From positions 310,001-374,000 of the forward strand of contig NZ_BBJT01000004.1 in the NCBI RefSeq assembly GCF_000739915.1: a stretch of DNA of 64,000 nucleotides, given 5' to 3'. This DNA comes from Paenibacillus chitinolyticus NBRC 15660. GTDB taxonomy: Bacteria; Bacillota; Bacilli; Paenibacillales; NBRC-103111. The notes beneath the pieces were generated by a model. It did no database searches. It was not told where the DNA came from and saw nothing but the letters and a program-made list of their open reading frames with translations. Positions 32,583 through 41,134 of the stretch are shown here, one piece after another (position 1 is the stretch's first letter; every line of letters begins with the position of its first letter). Position numbers and translations under genes: made by a program.

Positions 32583-33725
32583 CTATTCGCAGGCGTCGAG
32601 AACCGCCTGCATGTCCGCCGGCAGCGGAGCGGTGAACTCCACCCGCTCCCGCGTGCCCGGGTGGACGAAGCCCAGCCGGTACGCGTGCAGCGCCTGCCGG
32701 GCGAGCGCCGGGCCCGCCGCGTCGTCTGCTGCCGGAGACGGCGCGGCAGAGGGCGCTCCCGGCATTCCGCCGGAGACGTCCGCTCCGGGGGCCTCACCCG
32801 CGGCGAAGTCCGCCGCGGGCGGACGTGCAGGCTCTCCGGCAGCGCTGTCCGCCTCCGGGGCACCGTATACGCCTTCTCCGGCGGCACAACCCTCCGCCGC
32901 ATCGCGCGCCTCCCCGGAAGGGCTGCCTTCACTCTTACGGGCCGGAGCGTCCGCCTCCGGGCCGTACATCTTGTCACCGAGGAGAGGGTGCCCGAGGTGC
33001 TTCATATGGACGCGGATTTGATGCGTCCGCCCGGTTTCCAGCATCAGCCGCACAAGTGTGATGCCGTCGTAGCGCCGCACCGTCTCGTAGTGCGTGACGG
33101 CGCGATAACCGGACGGCGTCACGATGCGGACGTGCGGCTGTTCCGGATCGCGGTCGATCGGAGCGTCGATCGTACCCCGGTCCTCCGCTACCGTGCCGTG
33201 CACAATGGCCAGGTACTCCTTCGTTATGCTGTGAGCAATCATCTGCTCCGAAATCTGCTGGTGCACATACGGATTTTTCGCAATCGCGAGCACGCCCGAA
33301 GTTTCCTGGTCCAGCCGGTGAACCGGCCGGAAGCGGACGTTTTCCCCCCGCTCTTTCCAGTGATGCACGGCGGCGTTGGCCACCGTATTCAAATAATGCC
33401 CGTGGGTCGGATGCACGATCATCCCGGACTCTTTATTGACGATGAGCAGGTGCTCGTCCTCGTACAAAATTTCTAGCGGAAGGTCTTGAGGCAAAATATC
33501 CTCCGACTCTTCCTCCTGCATCCGGATCTCGATCACGTCTCCGCCGTTCACTTTGATGCTGATATATTCGCGCTTGCCGTTGACGGTGATTCCCTGCTCC
33601 GTCAGCTTGAGCCTGGAGAGCAGTTTCCGCGAGAGACCCATCCGGTTCTGCAAAATCGTTTTCAGATAAAAACCCTCCTCATCGGGAGGGACCACATACG
33701 TTAAAGGACTGTAATAATTCATCAT
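32583..33725 (-). CDS. RluA-family 23S rRNA/tRNA pseudouridine synthase with a low-complexity insert
   Basis: The 380 residues start with an S4-like RNA-binding domain (LSRKLLSRLKLTEQGITVNGK), then the RluA catalytic domain with HRLDQETSGVLAIAK. The catalytic Asp is D140. Family motifs KEYLAIV and LETGRTHQIRVHMKHLGHPLLGDKMYG follow. Between residues about 256 and 341 there is an Ala/Gly/Pro/Glu-rich insertion, after which the normal C-terminus resumes (RQALHAYRLGFVHPGTRERVEF). The insertion sits in a surface loop near the end of the fold and should not break the active site. The ATG at 33725 overlaps the upstream stop as ATGA, giving coupling to the adenosyltransferase gene. Confidence 0.9.
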   Translation of the reverse strand: MMNYYSPLTYVVPPDEEGFYLKTILQNRMGLSRKLLSRLKLTEQGITVNGKREYISIKVNGGDVIEIRMQEEESEDILPQDLPLEILYEDEHLLIVNKESGMIVHPTHGHYLNTVANAAVHHWKERGENVRFRPVHRLDQETSGVLAIAKNPYVHQQISEQMIAHSITKEYLAIVHGTVAEDRGTIDAPIDRDPEQPHVRIVTPSGYRAVTHYETVRRYDGITLVRLMLETGRTHQIRVHMKHLGHPLLGDKMYGPEADAPARKSEGSPSGEARDAAEGCAAGEGVYGAPEADSAAGEPARPPAADFAAGEAPGADVSGGMPGAPSAAPSPAADDAAGPALARQALHAYRLGFVHPGTRERVEFTAPLPADMQAVLDACE

Positions 33726-34291
33726 TTTTTCCGGCGGAACACCTCGGCGCTGCGGACATACTCCACGTCCGTCTGACCTTCCCGGAAGTTGGCCGTGCGG
33801 GCAATCGTGAAGAAGAGATCCGACAGGCGGTTCAAGTAACGGCGTACCTCCACGTTGATCTCCTGGGTGCGGGCCAGTGTCACGACGCGTCTTTCGGCAC
33901 GGCGGCATACCGTCCGGCAGATGTGAAGCGCAGCGGAACCCCGGCTTCCCCCCGGCAGAATGAACCGTGTAATATCGGGCGTCTCGGCATCGTATTTATC
34001 GATCCAAGTCTCCAGATTGTCCACCATCTCCGCCGTCACTTTAAAAGGCCTCAGCTCCTGCTTGAGCAGCGCGAGATCCGACCCGCAGTCAAACAGCTCA
34101 TGCTGGACCGTAAGCAGGTCCTCCAGCAGATCGCCAAACTTCTCCGGGTCCATAAAGCTCATCGCCTGCCCCAGATAACAGTTCAGCTCGTCTACCGTTC
34201 CGTATGCTTCCACCCGTTCGTCGTCTTTATCGACACGTCCGCCGATGACGCCCGTTTTGCCGGCGTCCCCTGTTCTCGTATAAATTTTCAC
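33722..34291 (-). CDS. ATP:cob(I)alamin adenosyltransferase, PduO type
   Basis: This enzyme moves the adenosyl group of ATP to the cobalt of reduced corrinoids, making adenosylcobalamin. The 189 residues hold the PduO signature: N-terminal IYTRTGDAGKTGVIGG (ATP-binding loop), VEAYGTVDELNCYLGQA, RFILPGGSRGSAALHICRTVCRRAERR, and YLNRLSDLFFTIAR. It matches Bacillus YvqK. The start is GTG at 34291 after GGAGGAATACAG. It lies 177 bases after the end of cobQ, so it extends the cobalamin locus, perhaps from a separate promoter. Confidence 0.92.
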   Translation of the reverse strand: MKIYTRTGDAGKTGVIGGRVDKDDERVEAYGTVDELNCYLGQAMSFMDPEKFGDLLEDLLTVQHELFDCGSDLALLKQELRPFKVTAEMVDNLETWIDKYDAETPDITRFILPGGSRGSAALHICRTVCRRAERRVVTLARTQEINVEVRRYLNRLSDLFFTIARTANFREGQTDVEYVRSAEVFRRKK

Positions 34292-34468
34292 CTGTATTCC
34301 TCCCGCTCACGCCAAGTATCTTTCTTATATTCAGGGTAAAAATCAAACATCGCCCGTTCGCTTCATCAGCTCCGAAAGGCTCTTTTTCTTATCATAGCTT
34401 CCCCGGACAGGCAGTGCAAATGGATTCGATCCGAAATTCGCTCTCTCCGGAAACTTGTCCGGACGCTT

Positions 34469-36157
34469 TTACTCAGCGGTTAATCCCGCCATCTCGTACA
34501 AGAGATCCATGTCAATATGGTTGCGAACGTGATCCGCGAGCCGGTCGAACGCTTCCTCCCGCTTTTCGCGAAAACGCAGTTCGGCGGAAAGAGGCTCCCA
34601 GCCTTTGCTTTGCCGAGCTTCGTTCAGCCAGCATCTGCGGAAATCGTCGTTATGAAGAATGCCGTGCAGATACGTTCCCCAGACCCGTCCTTCGAAAGCC
34701 GAAGCTCCCTCCGGATGCAAACCTTCCGCCGCACCGGCTTCATCCCCGGAACCCGTCAAGGAAGCGCGAAGGCGAAAGGGGCGCTCCGACGTTTCGTCCG
34801 TCATCCTTGTCACGCCCATATGAATTTCATAGCCGTCGACCGGCAGATCCGGCTTTTCGCGAAAAAGTCCGCAGCTTCCTTCGGCACGCACCGTTTTTTT
34901 CTCCGGCCTGAATTCGGTCGCCACCGGCAGAAGGCCGAGTCCTTCCCGGTCCCCCCTATAATCGGATTCCGTTCCGAGCGGGTCCGAAAGTGCCTCGCCC
35001 AGCATCTGGTAGCCTCCGCATATCCCTGCAACCCTGCCTTCAGAACCCGCGTGACGGACGATTTTGTCGGCCAAGCCGCTTTCCCGCAGAAAAAGAAGGT
35101 CGCTCATCGTGTTTTTGCTCCCCGGCACAAGCACGATATCCGGATTCCCCCATTCGGCGGCGCTGCCGACGTAACGCACGGACACATCCGGCTCTTCGTG
35201 CAGCGGATCGATATCCGTGAAGTTGGAAATCCGGGGCAGCCGGACGACCGCGATATCGAGCACATCCGGCCGCTGACCGTCCTGCTGTGCGGCCGGAGCC
35301 GGTTCCAGCCTTCTTTTGGAATCCAGCGAAGCAGAATCTTCGTCTTCAATCCCCAGCTTCGGATAGTAAGGGACGACGCCGAGAACTGGTTTTCCCGTCC
35401 GTTCCTCCAGCCAGTCCAATCCCGGCTTCAACAGGCTGACGTCTCCCCGGAATTTGTTGATGACAAATCCCTTTACCCGCTCCCTCTCATCCGGCTCCAG
35501 AAGCTCCAGCGTCCCGACGATCGACGCAAACACCCCGCCCCGGTCGATATCCGCCACGAGAATTACAGGGGCGTCGGCCCATTTCGCCATCCGCATGTTC
35601 ACGATATCCCGGTCTTTCAGGTTGATCTCCGCCGGACTTCCGGCTCCTTCAAGCACAACGAGGTCAACCGTCCGACGCAGCCGTTCTAGCGCCTCACACA
35701 CGACTTTCTCCGCCAGGGGCAGGTAAGATTCGCGGTATGCTCTCGCGTCCATATCCTGATAAGGCTTGCCGTGAACAACGACCTGGGAGCGCATATCCTG
35801 AGACGGCTTCAGCAGAATCGGGTTCATATCGGTCGTGGCCGGTATGCGGCACGCATCGGCTTGTACGCCCTGTGCCCGCCCGATTTCTTTGCCGTCTGGA
35901 GTCACGTAAGAGTTCAGCGACATGTTCTGCGACTTAAACGGCGCCACGCGGTGGCCATCCTGCACGAAAATGCGGCACAGAGCCGCCGTCAAAATGCTTT
36001 TGCCGACATCCGAAGCCGTCCCCTGTACCATAAGGGTTCTGGCCCGCGTTCCGTCCGTCCCGCTCCCGCTGGCCTCCGGTTGATCCGCTTCACGGTCGCG
36101 GTGAGTCGAGACCGTACCTTTGCGTCCTTCTGTATGAGTGGAATTCCTCATGTTCAT
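34469..36157 (-). CDS. cobQ: Cobyric acid synthase
   Basis: CobQ/CbiP amidates four side chains of adenosylcobyrinic acid a,c-diamide using glutamine and ATP. The 562 residues have an N-terminal extension of about 40, then the dethiobiotin-synthetase-like ATPase domain (MVQGTASDVGKSILTAALCRI; SQNMSLNSYVTPDGKEIGRAQ; ILVADIDRGGVFAS). A class I glutaminase-like domain follows with the nucleophile Cys in VAGICGGYQMLG and the His in WGTYLHGI. It is slightly longer than usual because of small low-complexity insertions near 290 and 470. The ATG at 36157 overlaps the cobD stop as ATGA. Confidence 0.93.
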   Translation of the reverse strand: MNMRNSTHTEGRKGTVSTHRDREADQPEASGSGTDGTRARTLMVQGTASDVGKSILTAALCRIFVQDGHRVAPFKSQNMSLNSYVTPDGKEIGRAQGVQADACRIPATTDMNPILLKPSQDMRSQVVVHGKPYQDMDARAYRESYLPLAEKVVCEALERLRRTVDLVVLEGAGSPAEINLKDRDIVNMRMAKWADAPVILVADIDRGGVFASIVGTLELLEPDERERVKGFVINKFRGDVSLLKPGLDWLEERTGKPVLGVVPYYPKLGIEDEDSASLDSKRRLEPAPAAQQDGQRPDVLDIAVVRLPRISNFTDIDPLHEEPDVSVRYVGSAAEWGNPDIVLVPGSKNTMSDLLFLRESGLADKIVRHAGSEGRVAGICGGYQMLGEALSDPLGTESDYRGDREGLGLLPVATEFRPEKKTVRAEGSCGLFREKPDLPVDGYEIHMGVTRMTDETSERPFRLRASLTGSGDEAGAAEGLHPEGASAFEGRVWGTYLHGILHNDDFRRCWLNEARQSKGWEPLSAELRFREKREEAFDRLADHVRNHIDMDLLYEMAGLTAE

Positions 36158-37269
36158 CGGCCGCCCCTTTCAAGGGAAATTTCACCGGCTTGAGCCGCTT
36201 TCAGCACGTCTGACAAAGCGGCAAGCATGCGCTCGTTATCGCTGCGGAGTTTGACCGCCGTACGGAAATAACGCGTGCCGAGCCCTTCGAAAAGCGAAGC
36301 ATCCCGGATGAGAACCCCGCGTCTGCCCATTTCTTCTTGAAGGATGCGGACATTGATTGGGCTCTGCTCCGGAAGCGCGCACAACAAATAGTTGGTGTCG
36401 CTCGGCGTTACCTCAAGCCCTAGACCCGCAAGTCCGGCGGCGAGCCAGGGACTCTCTTCCTGCAGCCAGGAGATGATTTTCGCATGAAAAGCCTCGTCCT
36501 CCAGGACGGCGCATCCGATAAGCTGGGCGAAATAATTGACGCTCCACGGCACCTGCAGACGGGACATCCGGCCGATGACATCCGGATGAGCGACAATGAA
36601 GCCGAGCCGGGCCCCCGGGATCGCGTAAAATTTCGTCATGGAGCGGATCACGGCGACATGCCTGGATTCGGCCGCAAGCCGCAGAAGCGTCACGTTTTTT
36701 TCGTCGGGTACGAAATCGAGAAACGCCTCATCCAGAATGAGCGGATGCCCGCTGCCCGCCAAATCGTTCAGCAGTTCCTGCGGGATGAGCCTGCCCGTCG
36801 GATTGTTAGGCTGTCCCAGGAACAGCAGATCCGATCGCTTAAGCGCTTCTTCGGCATCCGCCTTTTGCAGCCGGAAGCAATGCTCCGCACGCAGCGGAAT
36901 CCCGTGGATACGGCCTCCCGTTTTAAGCACCGCATCCTCGTATTCGCTGAAAGAGGGACGGGCAAGCGCCGTCACCTCCGGCTGCAGAACGCGCACGATA
37001 AGATCAATCAGTTCGGCGGCTCCGTTGCCCACCAGCACGGATTCCGCGGGAACTCCGTATTTGGCGGCAATTTTTCCTCTAAGCTCCCTGACGGCCGGGT
37101 CCGGATACCGGACAATATTTTTCCAGCCTGACCGCAGCACTTCCTCCACCGCATCAGGCGGACCGAACGGATTCATATTCGAACTGAAATCGAGAAACTG
37201 TTCCCGGCCGCGCCCGAACTTTTCCTCCGCCGTCCACACATCCCCGCCGTGTCCGTATCGCTCCAGCAT
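36154..37269 (-). CDS. cobD: Threonine-phosphate decarboxylase
   Basis: CobD makes (R)-1-amino-2-propanol phosphate, the linker of the cobalamin nucleotide loop, by PLP-dependent decarboxylation of threonine phosphate. The 371 residues are histidinol-phosphate-aminotransferase-like. They contain FLDFSSNMNPFGPP, VRYPDPAVRELRGKIA, VGNGAAELIDLIVRVL, LGQPNNPTGRL, DEAFLDFV and the PLP lysine in VIRSMTKFYAIPGARLG. The ATG at 37269 follows GTGGGGGAATCACT; an in-frame extension of 41 codons upstream lacks support and covers a terminator-like hairpin. It overlaps cobQ by four bases. Confidence 0.9.
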   Translation of the reverse strand: MLERYGHGGDVWTAEEKFGRGREQFLDFSSNMNPFGPPDAVEEVLRSGWKNIVRYPDPAVRELRGKIAAKYGVPAESVLVGNGAAELIDLIVRVLQPEVTALARPSFSEYEDAVLKTGGRIHGIPLRAEHCFRLQKADAEEALKRSDLLFLGQPNNPTGRLIPQELLNDLAGSGHPLILDEAFLDFVPDEKNVTLLRLAAESRHVAVIRSMTKFYAIPGARLGFIVAHPDVIGRMSRLQVPWSVNYFAQLIGCAVLEDEAFHAKIISWLQEESPWLAAGLAGLGLEVTPSDTNYLLCALPEQSPINVRILQEEMGRRGVLIRDASLFEGLGTRYFRTAVKLRSDNERMLAALSDVLKAAQAGEISLERGGR

Positions 37270-37314
37270 AGTGATTCCCCCACTTTTTTTGTCATGTCCT
37301 GTCCGTTTATATGC

Positions 37315-37336
37315 AAAAAGGCCGGGAGTCCGGCTA
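37315..37336 (-). terminator. Terminator-like hairpin inside the cobalamin operon
   Basis: On the minus strand GCCGG-ACTC-CCGGC is followed by T5. It lies between cobS and cobD. It may reduce expression of the last genes or be a partial terminator. The surrounding gap 37270-37446 shows no other feature. Confidence 0.5.
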
Positions 37337-37446
37337 ACGAATCCATCCCGCCTCTTTTTTGGTTCCTTTCGGGAAGCCTGCCTGCTCCGCACGCTCCTTT
37401 TACCCTTACGGCAAAAAGCCTTTTCGCAGGTATCCGCGCATCTAAA

Positions 37447-38304
37447 CTAGGTCAAATGCAGCACGAAAGCGGCGGCAAGCAGCAGCAAAACTTCCAGCAG
37501 CTCATTTAAAGCCCCGTAGGTGTCCCCCGTCAGCCCGCCGAGCTTTTTAGCCATCCAGACCGCCAAGACTCCTCCAAGCGCAAACGTGACCATGAGGAGC
37601 ATAATTCCCCACAATACAGGCCCCGCCCCTTCCAAAACATGCAGAGAAGGCTTGAGCGGAAGCGTCCCGCCCGATTGACGGAAAAACGCGACCGCTCCGG
37701 CGCTCAGAAATAAAGCGATTCCCGCGCCCAGAAGCGCGAAGGGCTTTTTTTCTCCTTCAAAAAAACCGCCCAGACCGCCTCCGCTCCGCGCATACGGCCA
37801 TAAAGCCACGGCTGCGGCCATGAAGGTCCGGCTCCAGACCGGAACAAGCAGCAAAATCCAGCTCCCGGTGAGAGCGCCGCCCGTCAGCAGCGGCACCATT
37901 ACGCTCCACTTGAGAACCATGACCGCGACACATACAATGACGCCCATGGCTCCGACACGGCTGTCTTTCATGATTTCCAGCATGCGCTCCCTCGAACGGT
38001 GGCTGAGCAGCCCGTCGGCCGTATCCATCAGTCCGTCCAGATGCAGCGCTCCCGTCAGCCCGATCCACAGGCACAGAAGAAGCGCGGCAGCGGGCAGAGG
38101 GGGAAGCGCCTTCTCCAGCACCCAGCCGGAGCCGGTAAGGAGGAGGCCCAGGATCATCCCGACCACCGGGTAAAAAGCGAGGCTCCGCCGCAGAACGGCC
38201 GGTGTCCACTCGATCCTTACGGGAAGAGGCAGCCGGGTAAGAAACTGGATGGCCGTGACCAGTCCAAACAGCCAGAGCTTTAATTCAGCAGCCAGATTGC
38301 GCAT
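37447..38304 (-). CDS. cobS: Adenosylcobinamide-GDP ribazoletransferase (cobalamin synthase)
   Basis: CobS joins adenosylcobinamide-GDP with alpha-ribazole in the membrane, completing the cobalamin skeleton. The 285 residues form six or seven membrane helices. They carry the family motif LHLDGLMDTADGLLSHRSRERMLEIMKDSRVGAMG (split here: ALHLDGLMDTADG, Asp residues binding Mg2+; MKDSRVGAMG). The ATG at 38304 follows GGAGGGGTTCT and overlaps the end of cbiB by 25 bases, showing tight coupling. Confidence 0.92.
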   Translation of the reverse strand: MRNLAAELKLWLFGLVTAIQFLTRLPLPVRIEWTPAVLRRSLAFYPVVGMILGLLLTGSGWVLEKALPPLPAAALLLCLWIGLTGALHLDGLMDTADGLLSHRSRERMLEIMKDSRVGAMGVIVCVAVMVLKWSVMVPLLTGGALTGSWILLLVPVWSRTFMAAAVALWPYARSGGGLGGFFEGEKKPFALLGAGIALFLSAGAVAFFRQSGGTLPLKPSLHVLEGAGPVLWGIMLLMVTFALGGVLAVWMAKKLGGLTGDTYGALNELLEVLLLLAAAFVLHLT

Positions 38305-39407
38305 AGAACCCCTCCTGCCAGCCAGCCCGTCGCCCCGTAGAGCAGCCGGACCGTGCCGTCGATGTCTCCGCGGTTCCGCGGCCGCAGCGGCCAGCCCATG
38401 CGCGCCCGCTCGCTGACCACGGTTCCGTATGTATTGCGTCCGCCCAGCTCAATTCCAAGTGCGCCCGCGACCGCCGACTCCGGAATTCCGCTGTTCGGGC
38501 TCGGATGAAGCCGGGCGAAACGGCCTACCGAGCGGGCCGCCCGAAAAGCGCTCATCCGTGGCTGCACGGCAGCAGCCAGAATCAGCAGGATTCCGGTCAG
38601 TCTGGCCGGAATCCAGTTCATCACGTCGTCCCACCGCGCGGAGGCCCAGCCGAAATGCACATACCGGTCGTTCTTGTAGCCGACCATGGAGTCCAGCGTG
38701 TTCGCCGCCCGGTACAGCATCGCCAGAGGCGCTCCGCCGATGAGGGCGAAGACCAGCGGCGAAACGACTCCGTCGACGGTGTTCTCGGCGACCGTTTCCA
38801 CGACGGCGCGCGTCAGCTCGCCTTCGTCGAGGTTTTTGGTGTCGCGGCCGACGATATAGCCCGTATATTTGCGGGCGGCGGCCAAATCTCCCGCTGCCAA
38901 GGGTACCGCTACCAGCCGTGCGGCATCTTTCAAGCCTTTGACGGCTATCGTCGTCGAAATAAACCACGTCGTCACCGCGTAACCCAGCCACGGATGTATC
39001 GCCGCGACTATGGCCGTTACGGCCGTCATGGCGGCAAATGCGGCCAGCATGACGGCTGCGGCCAGGACAATCCCCCGCCGCTTCAAGGAGCGCGGTGACA
39101 GAGCGGCCGCTTGTCCGGCCGTGTCAAGGGGCGCTCCGGCCTCCAGAGGCACGCCTTCAGCAGCCCCGGCCACGGCCCTAGTCTCGGCCCCGGTCTCAGC
39201 TCCCGCCTCGGCCTGGCCCCCTCCGGTGCATTCCGGCGCGCTCTTCCGCGATGCCGGCTCTTTCCTCAGCTTCCGTTCCAGAAAGCTGATCAGACTCCCG
39301 ATGCGGATCACCGGGTGCGTCGGCCACTTCGGATCGCCGATCACAAGGTCGACGGCAACAGCCGCCAGCATCATCCACAAGATTTCTTTCAGCGAATAAA
39401 AAATCAT
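38280..39407 (-). CDS. cbiB: Adenosylcobinamide-phosphate synthase
   Basis: CbiB (also called CobD in other naming schemes) attaches aminopropanol phosphate to adenosylcobyric acid. The 375 residues are a membrane protein with VDLVIGDPKWPTHPVIRIGSLISFLE at the N-terminus and GRDTKNLDEGELTRAVVETVAENTVDGV in the middle. ANTLDSMVGYKNDRY and HPSPNSGIPESAVAGALGIELGG are strong family signatures. An Ala/Gly/Glu/Thr-rich insertion occupies about 50-108, between the first motif and the next membrane helix. The ATG at 39407 follows AGAGGGAACTC, nine bases after cobU. Confidence 0.92.
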   Translation of the reverse strand: MIFYSLKEILWMMLAAVAVDLVIGDPKWPTHPVIRIGSLISFLERKLRKEPASRKSAPECTGGGQAEAGAETGAETRAVAGAAEGVPLEAGAPLDTAGQAAALSPRSLKRRGIVLAAAVMLAAFAAMTAVTAIVAAIHPWLGYAVTTWFISTTIAVKGLKDAARLVAVPLAAGDLAAARKYTGYIVGRDTKNLDEGELTRAVVETVAENTVDGVVSPLVFALIGGAPLAMLYRAANTLDSMVGYKNDRYVHFGWASARWDDVMNWIPARLTGILLILAAAVQPRMSAFRAARSVGRFARLHPSPNSGIPESAVAGALGIELGGRNTYGTVVSERARMGWPLRPRNRGDIDGTVRLLYGATGWLAGGVLCAIWLLN

Positions 39408-39416
39408 GAGTTCCCT

Positions 39417-40010
39417 CTATTCAAACCGGTAAGCCCGGCTTTTCAGCTCAATGGGTATCCCGGCGGTCACCAGAAAAACCCGGCCGCAAACTTGTGCCAG
39501 CCGCTGATTCATCCGGCCGGCCAGATCGCGGTACAACCGCCCGAGAGGATATTCGGGCACAATACCGCTCCCGACTTCGTTGGTGACGAGCACGAGCGGT
39601 CCCTCGTAGGCTTCAACCGTCCGGACAAGCTCGTCCACTGCGGCGTTCACTTGTTCGGCCGCATCCGGCGAAGACTCCTCCTTCAGGAGACGATTGGAAA
39701 GCCACAGCGTCAGACAGTCCACCAGGACGACGCCCCGGCCTCTTTCGCCGCTGCAAGCTTTCAGCGCGGCGGACAGCTCCATCGGCTCTTCCGCCGTAAT
39801 CCAGGGGAAGCCGGACTGCTCGCGCTGCGTGCGGTGCAGAGTGATCCGCTGCCGCATCTCCTCGTCCCAGATCTGGGCCGTAGCGAGATAAGTCCCGTGT
39901 GCGGCAAGCCGCGAAGACAACTGCTCGGCAAACGAGCTTTTGCCGCTTCTGGCGCCGCCCGTCACGAGGACAGCTCCCGCTCCCGGTTTATGTTCTTGCG
40001 CCAGATTCAT
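39417..40010 (-). CDS. cobU: Adenosylcobinamide kinase / guanylyltransferase
   Basis: CobU phosphorylates adenosylcobinamide and then transfers GMP, giving adenosylcobinamide-GDP for CobS. The 197 residues begin with the P-loop VTGGARSGKSSFAEQLS, then YLATAQIWDEEMRQRITLHR, VVLVDCLTLWLSNRLL and VTNEVGSGIVPEYPLGRLYRD, all typical. The ATG at 40010 overlaps the cobT stop as TGATG. An in-frame upstream extension of 93 codons lies inside cobT and is not real. Confidence 0.93.
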   Translation of the reverse strand: MNLAQEHKPGAGAVLVTGGARSGKSSFAEQLSSRLAAHGTYLATAQIWDEEMRQRITLHRTQREQSGFPWITAEEPMELSAALKACSGERGRGVVLVDCLTLWLSNRLLKEESSPDAAEQVNAAVDELVRTVEAYEGPLVLVTNEVGSGIVPEYPLGRLYRDLAGRMNQRLAQVCGRVFLVTAGIPIELKSRAYRFE

Positions 40011-41059
40011 CAGCCCCGCGACACTCCGGCGCTTTCGAAGGAAGCCATCTCGCGCATGATTTTGCCCGCCGCATCCATGAGCGTGAAGCAGAGCGCAGCC
40101 CCGGTCCCTTCTCCCAGTCTCATATCCATATGAAGCATGGGGCCGAGCCCGACCGCTTCCAGCATCCGACCGTGCCCCTGCTCGTGAGACTGATGGGAGG
40201 CGATCATATACGGCTGGGACTCCGGAGCCAGCCGCGAAGCAACCAGCGCGGCGGCCGAGGAGATGAAACCGTCGATCACGACCGGACAAGCGTTCTTGGC
40301 CGCGCCCAGGATGACTCCGGTCAGACCCGCGATTTCAAGGCCGCCGACTTTCGCCAGCACATCGAGCGCATCGTCCGCATCCGGCTTGTTGACCTCGATG
40401 GCTCTGCGGACAACTTCCTGCTTGTGCAGCCAGCGGGCATCGTCGATGCCTGTTCCGCGTCCTACCGCTTCTTCAACGGCGATGCCCCCGAGCACGCTCA
40501 GCAGCGCGGAGCTGGCCGTGGTGTTGCCGATCCCCATCTCCCCGGTCGCCAGAACCCGTACGCCGCGTCCGGCCAGCCCGTCTGCCACTTCAATTCCGAC
40601 GCGGATGGCCTGGAGAGCCTCTTCGCGGGTCATGGCGGCTTCGCGGGCCATATTGGCCGTGCCTTTACGGACTTTGCGGGAGAGAAGGTCCGGATGCTCC
40701 AGGTCTGCGTTGACGCCGATATCGACGCATACGACTTCCGCTCCCGCGTGCCGGGCCAGCACATTGACGGCCGCGCCGCCCTGCAGGAAGTTCATCACCA
40801 TCTGGCGGGTCACTTCCTGCGGAAACGCGCTGACGCCTTCTTCGCAGACGCCGTGGTCGGCCGCCATGACGACGATGGCCTTGCGGCTCATATCGGGCAT
40901 AACCTCTCCGGTAATCCCCGCAAGCTGGCGTGCCATATCTTCCAGCTTGCCGAGGCTTCCCGGCGGTTTAGTCAGATTATCGAGATGGACGGATGCCGCA
41001 TCCTTCGCTTCCTGACGGAGCGGACGAATAGCGCCGATTACATCCTGAAGTTCGTTCAT
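40010..41059 (-). CDS. cobT: Nicotinate-nucleotide:dimethylbenzimidazole phosphoribosyltransferase
   Basis: CobT makes alpha-ribazole phosphate from nicotinate mononucleotide and a lower-ligand base. The 349 residues match the family. Visible motifs include LDNLTKPPGSLGKLEDMARQLAGI, VVMAADHGVCEEGVSAFPQEVT, GGAAVNVLARHAG, GEMGIGNTTASSALL, GRGTGIDD and MRLGEGTGAALCFTLMDAA, where the catalytic Glu lies in LGEGTGA. The ATG at 41059 follows AGAGGAGGAACAAAT. A hairpin (ACCGCCC-TGC-GGGCGGT, 41103-41119) sits in the 75-base gap to the ABC ATPase gene. Confidence 0.93.
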   Translation of the reverse strand: MNELQDVIGAIRPLRQEAKDAASVHLDNLTKPPGSLGKLEDMARQLAGITGEVMPDMSRKAIVVMAADHGVCEEGVSAFPQEVTRQMVMNFLQGGAAVNVLARHAGAEVVCVDIGVNADLEHPDLLSRKVRKGTANMAREAAMTREEALQAIRVGIEVADGLAGRGVRVLATGEMGIGNTTASSALLSVLGGIAVEEAVGRGTGIDDARWLHKQEVVRRAIEVNKPDADDALDVLAKVGGLEIAGLTGVILGAAKNACPVVIDGFISSAAALVASRLAPESQPYMIASHQSHEQGHGRMLEAVGLGPMLHMDMRLGEGTGAALCFTLMDAAGKIMREMASFESAGVSRG

Positions 41060-41102
41060 ATTTGTTCCTCCTCTGGTGTAGTGTTAGTCGGTATGTAGGT
41101 AA

Positions 41103-41119
41103 ACCGCCCTGCGGGCGGT
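41103..41119 (-). other. Intercistronic hairpin between btuD and cobT
   Basis: ACCGCCC and GGGCGGT form a perfect 7-base stem with a 3-base loop. There is no T-run, so it is more likely to influence mRNA stability than to end transcription. Confidence 0.5.
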
Positions 41120-41134
41120 CCGGATTCACTCTAT

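Noticed and set aside
32346-33476. 376-codon plus-strand frame opposite rluA
   Set aside because: Antisense to the RluA catalytic domain and its low-complexity insert; Arg/Ala/Val-rich shadow.
40011-40289. N-terminal extension of cobU
   Set aside because: It lies inside cobT in another frame, and cobU homologues begin at the P-loop region; the ATG at 40010 overlaps the cobT stop.
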